Source: Bacteroidota bacterium (GTDB lineage Bacteria > Bacteroidota > Bacteroidia > Chitinophagales > Chitinophagaceae). From it: 64,000 nt of DNA. How positions within the stretch are numbered: position 1 is the first letter of the stretch; each line of letters starts with the position of its first letter. The stretch spans positions 1 to 64,000 of the forward strand of contig JAFDYG010000444.1 in assembly GCA_018267545.1 (NCBI GenBank), given 5' to 3'. Positions 54,062 through 61,521 of the stretch are shown in pieces. The position numbers and the translations under genes are program-made. The notes beneath the pieces were generated by a model. It was not told where the DNA came from. It searched no databases and saw nothing but the letters and a program-made list of their open reading frames with translations.

Positions 54062-54902
54062 GACCGTAGGTTTTAGTGGTGAAAGCATTATTGGAGAAGC
54101 CCTCTTTGACGATGGCCTCGATACTATTGATGTTCTTCCGGTTACCCCGCGAACGGAACCAGGTTCGAACCAGGTCGTAATTCGTCTCGTTGACGAAGTT
54201 TTCCGTCAGGGAAATACTGTCGGCGATATTGTAGACGCCGTGATAATAATGACCGGGGATAAAGATGAGGTCGCCCGGCCGCTGGACGCAAATCAGCGGC
54301 CGATACGTCATCTCCGCCGCCGCATCCGGATTTTCGAGAATTTTCTTAACACAAAAAGCATCCATATCCTCCTTTATAAAATCATTGTACACCGGCGGGT
54401 AGATAAACCAGACCTTCAGACCGCTGACAAGATAGTTCCAGGCGCTGGTCCACCAGATATCCCGGTGAAGCTCCGACTGGCTGCCCGTCTTTCCGACATA
54501 GAGCCAGGAGAGACGGCCGCGCGGCGTTCCCGCCTTGGTTCCGGCATACCAGCAGTCGAACAGATCCAGCGGGACCCAATCCCCCGATAAAGCCCCCTCA
54601 CAATGCCGGCTCGTCTTATAATAATAACCGGCCGGCCCCTCCCGCAAGTAATCCTCCAGGTTCTGGTACAGCATCCTACCATTCCCGGCGCTGTCTTCCA
54701 CCGCTTCTTTCTCCGGCAGGGCATTCATCAGGTACCCCGGCGTCCATTTTTCCCGGATAGGCAGCTCCCGGAAGGCCTGGGTAAAAAGTACAGGCAGACC
54801 GGGATATCCATACATCTCGTTGAACCGCTCCTTCGTCAGGCCGGGACTGCTATCGATAGTGATGTTGTTCAATCTTCCCACCAGGGAATCAAGCTGGGTC
54901 AT
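54045..54902 (-). CDS. Cupin_8/JmjC-type Fe(II)/2OG oxygenase
   Basis: The 285-residue protein has the jelly-roll signature of FIH/JmjC-like cupin_8 enzymes. H146-x-D148 lies in GSQSELHRDIWWTSAWNYLV and the distal H221 in QRPGDLIFIPGHYYHGVYN. The preceding strand LKVWFIYPPVYNDF is typical, and a Trp/Asp pair after HRD is conserved-looking. Proteins of this type hydroxylate Asn, Asp or other side chains of proteins. Both oxygenases overlap in DNA by 17 nt and belong to one transcript. It lies 5 nt downstream of the subtilase gene. Confidence 0.87.
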   Translation of the reverse strand: MTQLDSLVGRLNNITIDSSPGLTKERFNEMYGYPGLPVLFTQAFRELPIREKWTPGYLMNALPEKEAVEDSAGNGRMLYQNLEDYLREGPAGYYYKTSRHCEGALSGDWVPLDLFDCWYAGTKAGTPRGRLSWLYVGKTGSQSELHRDIWWTSAWNYLVSGLKVWFIYPPVYNDFIKEDMDAFCVKKILENPDAAAEMTYRPLICVQRPGDLIFIPGHYYHGVYNIADSISLTENFVNETNYDLVRTWFRSRGNRKNINSIEAIVKEGFSNNAFTTKTYGHGHEN

Positions 54903-54907
54903 GGTGT

Positions 54908-56806
54908 TTAATTTGTGGAGAATCGCTCCTGGATCAGCCGAAGGATCCTCGGATATTCTTCCGTGTTTAAAATATTTACCGTCGGCCGCTGCAGGTGCAG
55001 GTTATAAAAGGCCAGTCTTTCCTGGTATTCCTCGTCCCCGATCTTGCGGAATGACACGATCGACTGCTTGCCGTGATGAAACTCATACTGCCAGGGAGTA
55101 AGCACGTAAAACAAAACCCTGGTGTCCACGAACGAGGTAATCACATCGGTCGTTCGTTGGATGAAACCCAGCTCGTCATACGGGCTGATCGTACAGACCA
55201 GCGCATCGGGGTAGAAGGCCTTTACGTAACAAAGCTTCTCAGGCGCACCGGAATCGTTGACGGGATGCAGCGGCAGGATCCCCCCCTGGCTGCCGGTCAC
55301 GATCAGGTCGGGTTTTTTCTTTCGTTCCAAAACCTGCTGCAAAAGCCGGAGGGTCTTATGCCAGTCCCGCACATCCACAAAGACCGTGTTCTTATGACCG
55401 ATCGGAAACGTAAGGTCCGCCCCCAGCAGGATGCCCTGCGGCTCGGTAGACAGATGCGACACCGCATATCCCTGCTGCTCCATTATTTTTTTGATCGTCA
55501 GCTGCGTAGTGAACTTGCCCTGCCGGCTGTTTGTCCCGATCACACAAAGCGACGGAACCCTCAGCTCCGTATATTCCTGCGAGCTGTACAGCAGGTCCTG
55601 CTTTTCCCGGTCGAAGCTCGTAAAGAAGATTTCCGAGCTATAACCCGGGTTGACCTCGTTTTTTATGGTCTGAAGTATATCGTACACCGCCTTGTCCCAG
55701 ACGATAAAATTTTTATTACGCCGGATACATTCCCTCAGCAGGTTCAGCCCATAGATCGAATTGTAGTCCGAGAGCTTGTCGAGGAAATATCCGACGACCA
55801 ATGTGTCGAACCGGTCGTACTCCTCCTCCGTCAGCTGCTGGAGAGTATAAGGAAGCCCCTTCTCCTGGATCAGGTCCAGGGCCTGGTTTGATTTGATTAC
55901 ACGGGGATAGCCGATGGCAAGCGACAGGTCGAAGGACAGCCGGTCGCTGAACTCGAGCAGGGACTTCATTTCTTTCTCCTCGAAGGGAAAGATGGCAATC
56001 CGCTGCCGGTCCTGTGAAGGACGCAGCGTGGCGTAGAGCTGATCGTCCGTGGGCTTTTCTTCACGGGCCGCCTTCTTGTCGTAGGGCTGGTCGTGCCGGG
56101 TCAGGCTGAGAATCGTGTTGTCGGAATGCTCCCGCAGCCACCCCGCCAGCTCTTCCCTCGTGCTCCACCCGCCCGCGACGAAAGCAGCCGCGATAATGCC
56201 GGTGAAATGAGCGGTCGCCAGGCTCGTGCCATTGCTGAAGCGAAACTGGTTTCCCGGACAGGCCACACGCTGAAACCCGCCCTTGGCCAGTATGTCCGTT
56301 ACCCGTCCCTCCTGCAGCCGAAAGTCGCTTTTATCCTTTGCAACGCCCTGCCCGACGCCATAAACCGAGCCGAACCCGGCCGGGTAGCAAAGCTCATGGT
56401 GTACATACCACGCCGCCGCATTCACGACGATTCCCTTCGCCGCGGCTTCCTCGCAGACCTGCTGAAGCTCCAATCCCGGATTACGCGTCTTGATGCCCAT
56501 GCTGATATTGATGATGCGCACATCCGTATGCCGTACGAGGTGCGCAATCGCAGCCGTCAGCAAATCCTCGGGAACCCTCCCCCCATCCGGCGTCAGCTTG
56601 ACCACATAGATCGACGACTGGGGCGCGTGCTGCAGAATGATCGACACAATTCCCGTTCCGTGCAGCAGCTCGTCGTTGTACACGTCTTCCGGGTCCGCAA
56701 CGATCCCGCCCTCCTGGCTCCGGCGAAGCGCAACTCCCCCGATGCTGGCGCTGGCGAGCCGGCGATGCGTCCTGTCCACACCTGTATCTATGACTCCTAT
56801 TCTCAT
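54908..56806 (-). CDS. Subtilisin-like S8 protease fused to a DUF1611-like P-loop domain
   Basis: The 632-residue protein has an S8 domain (1 to about 245) with the full triad Asp7 (IGVIDTGVD), His49 (ELLHGTGIVSII) and Ser195 (SNGTSLATAHFTG), with Asn129 for the oxyanion hole. It has no signal peptide and no propeptide. A middle region (about 270-415) leads to a DUF1611_C-type nucleotide-binding domain with P-loop G424-TNSRQGK431-FTT (VPSLCVIGTNSRQGKFTTQL). The later motif LIVTGSQGGILPLHP belongs to it as well. It is cytoplasmic and next to the maturase, so it likely removes the leader of the twin precursors. The role of the nucleotide domain is unknown. Confidence 0.85.
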   Translation of the reverse strand: MRIGVIDTGVDRTHRRLASASIGGVALRRSQEGGIVADPEDVYNDELLHGTGIVSIILQHAPQSSIYVVKLTPDGGRVPEDLLTAAIAHLVRHTDVRIINISMGIKTRNPGLELQQVCEEAAAKGIVVNAAAWYVHHELCYPAGFGSVYGVGQGVAKDKSDFRLQEGRVTDILAKGGFQRVACPGNQFRFSNGTSLATAHFTGIIAAAFVAGGWSTREELAGWLREHSDNTILSLTRHDQPYDKKAAREEKPTDDQLYATLRPSQDRQRIAIFPFEEKEMKSLLEFSDRLSFDLSLAIGYPRVIKSNQALDLIQEKGLPYTLQQLTEEEYDRFDTLVVGYFLDKLSDYNSIYGLNLLRECIRRNKNFIVWDKAVYDILQTIKNEVNPGYSSEIFFTSFDREKQDLLYSSQEYTELRVPSLCVIGTNSRQGKFTTQLTIKKIMEQQGYAVSHLSTEPQGILLGADLTFPIGHKNTVFVDVRDWHKTLRLLQQVLERKKKPDLIVTGSQGGILPLHPVNDSGAPEKLCYVKAFYPDALVCTISPYDELGFIQRTTDVITSFVDTRVLFYVLTPWQYEFHHGKQSIVSFRKIGDEEYQERLAFYNLHLQRPTVNILNTEEYPRILRLIQERFSTN

Positions 56807-56809
56807 GGG

Positions 56810-58261
56810 TTATTTATTTGAATGTCCTGTGTTGACGGCATCTGCGGCGTCCGCCGGCCGGATGATGGTCTCCGGCTGCGTGACCATCCTCAGATACTGT
56901 TCCCGGACATAGCTTTCTGTTTTATATTTCCATTCCGTGCACTGCGGCACCGTATTCTTGATCGCTTCGTGCGAGCACGAGATCTTGTCGCAGACGGGCA
57001 GGAACTTGCAATGCCGGCACACCGTATTGTGGGTGTAGCGGTTGAATGAGCTGTAATACGCGAAGACCGACGGGTCGTAGGGGTCGAATACCGAGCTGGG
57101 CGCCTTCGTATCGTCGTGAATCGTCTCCCAGCACTTGTGGATATAGCCATTCGGGTCTACCACGAGGCTCACGGGCGATGCCCAGGTCGCACAGGTAGAC
57201 TGATACTTCGGAAGGTCCCATTTCAGCCTTGCCTGCTTGGTGCCGCTCCTGGCGATCCATTCATTGAGCCTGCGCAGAAGGCTGAGCCTGAAATTCTGCT
57301 TGAACTCGAAGAACTCGTCGACGTGCATGCGCGTCTCCTTCTCATCGTCGGTTAGCTTGATCTCTTCGTAGGAACGCAGCCACGCCGGGTCGAAGTTGAA
57401 TTGTTTGTGCTTATGCGGCCAAATTTTGAAGGCGTTGAGGTCGTCCAGCAGGTGCTCCGCCGATTCGGCGACCTCCTTGTCGACATTCATACGAACATTG
57501 ATGTTGATGCCTTCCGGCAGCAGGGACAGGTGCCGGAGGATCTTGAAATAGTTTTCTCCGTTTTTCTGCTTGAGGGGACGCTTCTTGTCATGGACCTTCC
57601 GCGAACCGTCGATAGTGACCTGGGCGCTGCTGACCTTGCAGTCGATCAGCATTTGAACGTTCTCCTCGGTCAGGTAAATTCCGTTGGTGATGATCTTGGC
57701 GTCGTAATCCACGCCGTGCTTTGCCGTGAGCTCGAAAAATCCCTTCGTAAGGTCGCGGATAGCCTTTACATTGATCAGCGGCTCGCCTCCATACCACGTC
57801 ACGTTGAGACTGTGGATTTTCCGGTCGGCATTCAGAATGATCTGCTCGATATAGTCCACGGTATGTTTCTTCACCCGGTCGTCTTTGAGGGTATGAGCCG
57901 GCTTTACAAATTCGAAGCAGTACGGACATCCCATATTGCAGGTGATCGTAGTGCCTACCGTCAGGAAAATAGTCCCCGAATTTTTGAACTGGTTTCTCTC
58001 CGTATATTTCTCGAAGACATCGATGATATCGACCTCGCTGTTGAGAATATATTCACGCTCCTGTAAATATTCGAACAGGTAATCCCTTTCGCAAAAACTA
58101 TCCTGGGTAAATTCTTTCAGACAGAAGAGCTCGGCAAGCAGGCTGCCTTCTTTTATGTCGAATAATTCGATACCGCCCGTGAGCGTGTTGAACAGGAGAA
58201 ATTCACCGGTCTCCCGGACCGGAACCAGCAAATTATACGGGTTTGACTTGAACAGTTGCAT
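56810..58261 (-). CDS. Radical SAM/SPASM peptide maturase for the twin precursors
   Basis: The 483-residue protein has an N-terminal RRE-like region (1-95, LLVPVRETGEFLLFNTLTGG) for leader binding. The catalytic C108-x3-C112-x2-C115 lies in TCNMGCPYCFEF, with GGEPL at about 156-160. The C-terminal SPASM cluster is in CATWASPVSLVVDPNG ... VCRHCKFLPVCDKISCS. It follows the proximal precursor gene by 74 nt with a hairpin between, and the subtilase follows in 3 nt. Members of this class make thioethers, C-C bonds or, in spliceases, excise part of an XYG motif; the enzyme type here is not resolved from sequence. Confidence 0.92.
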   Translation of the reverse strand: MQLFKSNPYNLLVPVRETGEFLLFNTLTGGIELFDIKEGSLLAELFCLKEFTQDSFCERDYLFEYLQEREYILNSEVDIIDVFEKYTERNQFKNSGTIFLTVGTTITCNMGCPYCFEFVKPAHTLKDDRVKKHTVDYIEQIILNADRKIHSLNVTWYGGEPLINVKAIRDLTKGFFELTAKHGVDYDAKIITNGIYLTEENVQMLIDCKVSSAQVTIDGSRKVHDKKRPLKQKNGENYFKILRHLSLLPEGININVRMNVDKEVAESAEHLLDDLNAFKIWPHKHKQFNFDPAWLRSYEEIKLTDDEKETRMHVDEFFEFKQNFRLSLLRRLNEWIARSGTKQARLKWDLPKYQSTCATWASPVSLVVDPNGYIHKCWETIHDDTKAPSSVFDPYDPSVFAYYSSFNRYTHNTVCRHCKFLPVCDKISCSHEAIKNTVPQCTEWKYKTESYVREQYLRMVTQPETIIRPADAADAVNTGHSNK

Positions 58262-58295
58262 GGAAGGGATATTTTAATGAGTGCTGAAAAGAGAG

Positions 58296-58326
58296 GATAA
58301 CAGGCAGGCGACACCTGCCTGTTATC
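58296..58326 (-). terminator. Strong stem-loop after the proximal precursor (attenuator)
   Basis: The perfect 13-bp arms GATAACAGGCAGG / CCTGCCTGTTATC surround a 5-nt loop (58309-58313). It sits 10 nt past the precursor stop on the minus strand and is followed by CTCTCTTTTC, a weak T-run. It lies between the precursor and its maturase in the same transcript. It would allow partial termination, or protect the precursor end, so that peptide outnumbers enzyme. Confidence 0.65.
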
Positions 58327-58335
58327 GATTGAGAT

Positions 58336-58512
58336 TTACACCAGGATGTCATTGTCTGAACCAGTGTCGCCGGCGGGACGGCTGAGACCGTAAGTGCCGC
58401 AGGAGAAGCCGTCGCAGAGCGATTCTACTTCCTTGGAAAGACGTTCTTCAGTGGTATTGGGTTTTACCAATGCCTTCTTCTCCAACGCTTCTTTCAGTTG
58501 TTGCTTGTTCAT
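58336..58512 (-). CDS. Twin RiPP precursor peptide, proximal copy
   Basis: The 58-residue peptide starts MNKQQLKEALEKKALVKPNT and continues with the leader TEERLSKEVESL. The core-like end is C33-DGFSC38-GTYG-LSRPAG-DTGSDNDILV. It has two Cys, one Arg (R45) in the core part, one Tyr (Y41) in TYG and four Asp/Asn near the end. It is nearly identical to the copy at 60409-60585, differing only at Ser37 to Thr. It lies in the operon with a maturase, arginase, two oxygenases, subtilase and exporter. It has no double-glycine site, which fits cutting by the subtilase. Confidence 0.85.
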   Translation of the reverse strand: MNKQQLKEALEKKALVKPNTTEERLSKEVESLCDGFSCGTYGLSRPAGDTGSDNDILV

Positions 58513-58540
58513 GTTGATTTGTTTTGATGGTTAAAAAAAT
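58513..58540 (-). promoter_or_regulatory. Conserved leader upstream of the proximal precursor
   Basis: The 28 nt before the ATG resemble the stretch before the distal copy (60586-60613): both read TTTTTTAACCATNAAAACAAA-like on the minus strand. In the distal copy part of this is the stop region of the arginase gene, so the similarity is not coding here. It may be the translation signal carried along in the duplication. Confidence 0.45.
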
Positions 58541-58551
58541 GGATAATATAT

Positions 58552-60393
58552 CTATTTCGAAATAGCAGTAGTTAACACCTTGTCACGGTAGGGCTGCAGG
58601 TCGTCTACCTGCTCCAGCACTACCCTGAAATCGGGTGCGATACCCTTCTCTTCGATGGAACGGCCCCCTAGCAGAAACCTGCCGGTGTCGAGACAGTTCG
58701 TGGCGATCACGACGTTGTCCTTGGGAAGGTTGATCTCGTAGATAAAGGCCAGCGCCCCACGGGTGGACTCCCTCCCCACAACGACCACGTTGTTCCGCTG
58801 CGCGCGAAGCGTATAGACCAGCAGCTCCGCAATACAGGCAGTGGCTTCGTCGACCAGCAGGACCACCTTCCCATCGGACCGGTAGTGGAACGGCGTTTCG
58901 TTCGCCTTGATGACCACCGAATCGATCTTGCCCGTTCGGACATCCTCATAATCGAAATAATGATAGCTGCGGCCGATCAGGTAGGAAAGAAACTGCGCTC
59001 CGGCAAGGAAATCACCTCCGCCGTTTCCCCGGAGGTCCAGGATCAGCTTTTTTCGGGTATTGACGGAATCCAGTCTCGACGCGAAGTCCAGCGGAAGTTC
59101 CATATTGATCTTGCCTATCCTGTAGTAGCAGATCGAATCACCGATGAATTTCATGTCGAGATTGCCGGGACTGAATGTCGCGGGGATTTTGTATCTATCT
59201 TTTACCTGCCAGGCAAGGTCTTCGACCCGCCCGTCGGGATGTCTCACGGTGATATTGACCCTTTCGCCGGGAAGCCTTCTCAGCAGTCCATTTATATCAC
59301 GGGCCCTGGCAGTGTCCAGGACCTTCCCGTCGACGGCAAGCAGCTCCGTACCCAGGGATACCCTGCTCTTCAGGCTGTCGTCGAAGATGCCGGCAATACG
59401 GTAGCGGCCTTTCAGATAATAGGTGTACAGCGGTGTTCGCAGAGCTTTCCTGTTGTCGCAGGCGCCCCGGATGGAGAAATGCGGGTCGTGCAGCGACGCC
59501 CAGAGAAATGTATTGATCGAGTCGATAAAGGGGCAGAGGGGAAGGTTTTGGTTCCTGTGCAGGAAGGCCGAAGCGCTTCGCAGAATACTGTCCTTGCTGA
59601 CCTTCCTGGTCGCATAGAAAGGATAGTGATCGAGCAGCGACGGAAGTATCCCCGACAACAGCTGGTTGCTCGTTTGCGTAGTGTCCTGGATAAAGATGGA
59701 GCCCTTGAAATTTTCTTCCTTCTGATCTGCGGGGAAATAGGCGCACTCGCCATACGAGTCGAAAGGCGACCATTGCCACGAAGTCTGACGCGCCGCATTG
59801 GCGAAAGGCGCGTGGACAAAAATATCCGAAGGAGACAGCCGGTCCGCAATATGTTCCTCCCCAATCCAAAGATCCCCGATAACCAGCGTAAACGGACGGC
59901 TGCTGTCGCTCAGCGAATAGCTGATTCTCAGGGCCGCCGGGTCGCCCAGCCACGGCAGAAGCTTTTCGGCCTTTAGAAAGGCCGGTATCTGGTACCCATC
60001 TTTGCTGACGGAAATCTCCAGTGGCTTTTTCTCTTCACCACCGGTACCCGCCCCGGCGAATCTGACCTTGCTGATATTACGCGTATACAGCCGGATAAAG
60101 AGAGCGGTTTCCGAAGTCGGAACGCCGCTGAATTTCCCAGACAACGCAATTAATCCGGGCGCCTTGATCGCATAGCCTTTCTTCAGCGGGCCGAATTCCT
60201 CGGCATGCGGAAAGAAAAAGGCGGTTTCCTGGGAGCCGTCGCCCGCAATGGTAAAGGCTTTTTTCACTTCCCTCACCTTGTATAAGGCCAGGGGTTGAGC
60301 CTGCATGCGGGAGACGGCCAGGAAGAGCGTCAGCGATATCAGGCATCCCACGCGCGTAGCGCGAAAAGAATAAGATAAAGCAGATTGTCTCAT
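58552..60393 (-). CDS. Secreted S41-like protease with Cys at the nucleophile position
   Basis: The 613-residue protein has a signal peptide (about 15-32, ISLTLFLAVSRMQAQ), an N-terminal beta-rich domain (about 40-185), a helical middle and a PDZ-like region (about 345-400, ELLAVDGKVLDTARARDING). The S41 fold has LILDLRGNGGGDFLAGAQFL and the nucleophile loop LVDEATACIAELLVY. S41 enzymes have TxSAxE there; here it is T-A-C520-I-A-E. The end FLLGGRSIEEKGIAPDF matches the family. It lies between the two precursor copies, so it probably acts on the exported product in the periplasm, if active. Confidence 0.82.
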   Translation of the reverse strand: MRQSALSYSFRATRVGCLISLTLFLAVSRMQAQPLALYKVREVKKAFTIAGDGSQETAFFFPHAEEFGPLKKGYAIKAPGLIALSGKFSGVPTSETALFIRLYTRNISKVRFAGAGTGGEEKKPLEISVSKDGYQIPAFLKAEKLLPWLGDPAALRISYSLSDSSRPFTLVIGDLWIGEEHIADRLSPSDIFVHAPFANAARQTSWQWSPFDSYGECAYFPADQKEENFKGSIFIQDTTQTSNQLLSGILPSLLDHYPFYATRKVSKDSILRSASAFLHRNQNLPLCPFIDSINTFLWASLHDPHFSIRGACDNRKALRTPLYTYYLKGRYRIAGIFDDSLKSRVSLGTELLAVDGKVLDTARARDINGLLRRLPGERVNITVRHPDGRVEDLAWQVKDRYKIPATFSPGNLDMKFIGDSICYYRIGKINMELPLDFASRLDSVNTRKKLILDLRGNGGGDFLAGAQFLSYLIGRSYHYFDYEDVRTGKIDSVVIKANETPFHYRSDGKVVLLVDEATACIAELLVYTLRAQRNNVVVVGRESTRGALAFIYEINLPKDNVVIATNCLDTGRFLLGGRSIEEKGIAPDFRVVLEQVDDLQPYRDKVLTTAISK

Positions 60394-60408
60394 TGGAGTT
60401 GGAATTGA

Positions 60409-60585
60409 TTATACCAGGATGTCGTTATCGCTGCCCGTGTCGCCGGCAGGACGGCTCAGGCCATAGGTACCGCAGGTAAATCCATCGCAGAGAGACTCCA
60501 CTTCTTTGGAAAGGCGCTCCTCAGTGGTATTGGGCTTAACCAATGCCTTCTTTTCAAGCGCTTCTTTCAGCTGTTGCTTGTTCAT
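60409..60585 (-). CDS. Twin RiPP precursor peptide, distal copy
   Basis: The 58-residue peptide begins MNKQQLKEALEKKALVKPNT and ends LSRPAGDTGSDNDILV, equal to the proximal copy except Thr37. About 28 of the 58 codons differ between the two copies, all but one silently, so both peptides are under strong selection. Its start is 11 nt after the arginase stop and its stop 15 nt before the S41 gene. The core end C33 to V58 holds the single Arg45 that the UPF0489 protein could change. Confidence 0.85.
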   Translation of the reverse strand: MNKQQLKEALEKKALVKPNTTEERLSKEVESLCDGFTCGTYGLSRPAGDTGSDNDILV

Positions 60586-60596
60586 GTTGTTTGTTT

Positions 60597-61514
60597 TTAA
60601 TGGTTAAAAAAGATATTCTCGGACGGCGCCCTGCTGCCGCGCAGCAGAGAACCGATATGACTGATGCGGGCGGGATATAGACAGCAAAGAGCAGAAAGCA
60701 AATGCGCCTCTATAAAATCCCATTGATGCCGGGGCGTAAATCCGCTATGACGGCTGCGGCAGATCGTAATCACGGCCGGCTGTATCGACCGGTTCGCCAG
60801 ATCGTTGACCAGCTTTTTGATGCGCAGCACTATTTCCGCTTCCGTCACCTCGCGCCTGCTGGGATAGGTTTCCCCGATCCTGTTGAGGACATAGAAGTAT
60901 GACCCGTTCCAGGTTTGCACCTCGGCATGCGCCGTGATGAAATGCAGATAATGGTAGGGATTGGTATTGAATTCTTCGTATTCCTGCTGCGTAATCTCGA
61001 TCACGATTTCATTGGAGATGTACGGGTTCTCACAGCAGGAGAAATAGTCGAGGTCGATATCCAGCAGAAATGACCCCCCGGCCGGCAGCTCCAAATCATT
61101 GAACCCCTCAGGTCCGGTCTTGACCTGCGTAAACGGCCGGCTCCCCGCCGTACCCGCCGCCGCCGGCAGAAAATACTTGCCCTCATTGTTGAACGTCCGG
61201 ACCGCCATCGGCTGAACCTGCGTTTTTTCGACCCCCTGCCGCACCCAGCAATACTGCCCCACTAAACCAGAATAAATCGCCGGCACGATAAAGCTGTCGA
61301 TATGCAGCTCTTTCCTTACGAAATGCTCGAGAAAACGATCCCCCTCTTCCCGTAGCCTGTAAATGCTGCTATTCAGCGCAGGATAACGCATATCTGCATG
61401 ATCATCGAAATGCAGCAGGCAGCTGCCTGCGTCGATCAGGCCGTTTTGCCTCGCCTTCGACCAGACGTAAAAGGCCTCGTTGTGCTCTTCGATGATATGA
61501 ATATCGGGGATCAT
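60597..61514 (-). CDS. UPF0489 / peptide-arginase-like enzyme
   Basis: The start ATG is 61514 (MIPDIHIIEEHNEAFYVWSK; 305 residues); an earlier ATG at 61541 would overlap the exporter. Ureohydrolase-type metal ligands are visible: H35-F-D37-D38-H39-A-D41 (LLHFDDHADMRYP) and D152-I-D154-L-D156 (FLLDIDLDYFSC). These fit the UPF0489 family, of which the landornamide enzyme OspR is a peptide arginase turning Arg into ornithine. It sits directly upstream of the distal precursor, which has one Arg in its core region (R45). Function by analogy is strong but not proven. Confidence 0.85.
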   Translation of the reverse strand: MIPDIHIIEEHNEAFYVWSKARQNGLIDAGSCLLHFDDHADMRYPALNSSIYRLREEGDRFLEHFVRKELHIDSFIVPAIYSGLVGQYCWVRQGVEKTQVQPMAVRTFNNEGKYFLPAAAGTAGSRPFTQVKTGPEGFNDLELPAGGSFLLDIDLDYFSCCENPYISNEIVIEITQQEYEEFNTNPYHYLHFITAHAEVQTWNGSYFYVLNRIGETYPSRREVTEAEIVLRIKKLVNDLANRSIQPAVITICRSRHSGFTPRHQWDFIEAHLLSALCCLYPARISHIGSLLRGSRAPSENIFFNH

Positions 61515-61521
61515 GGTATTA

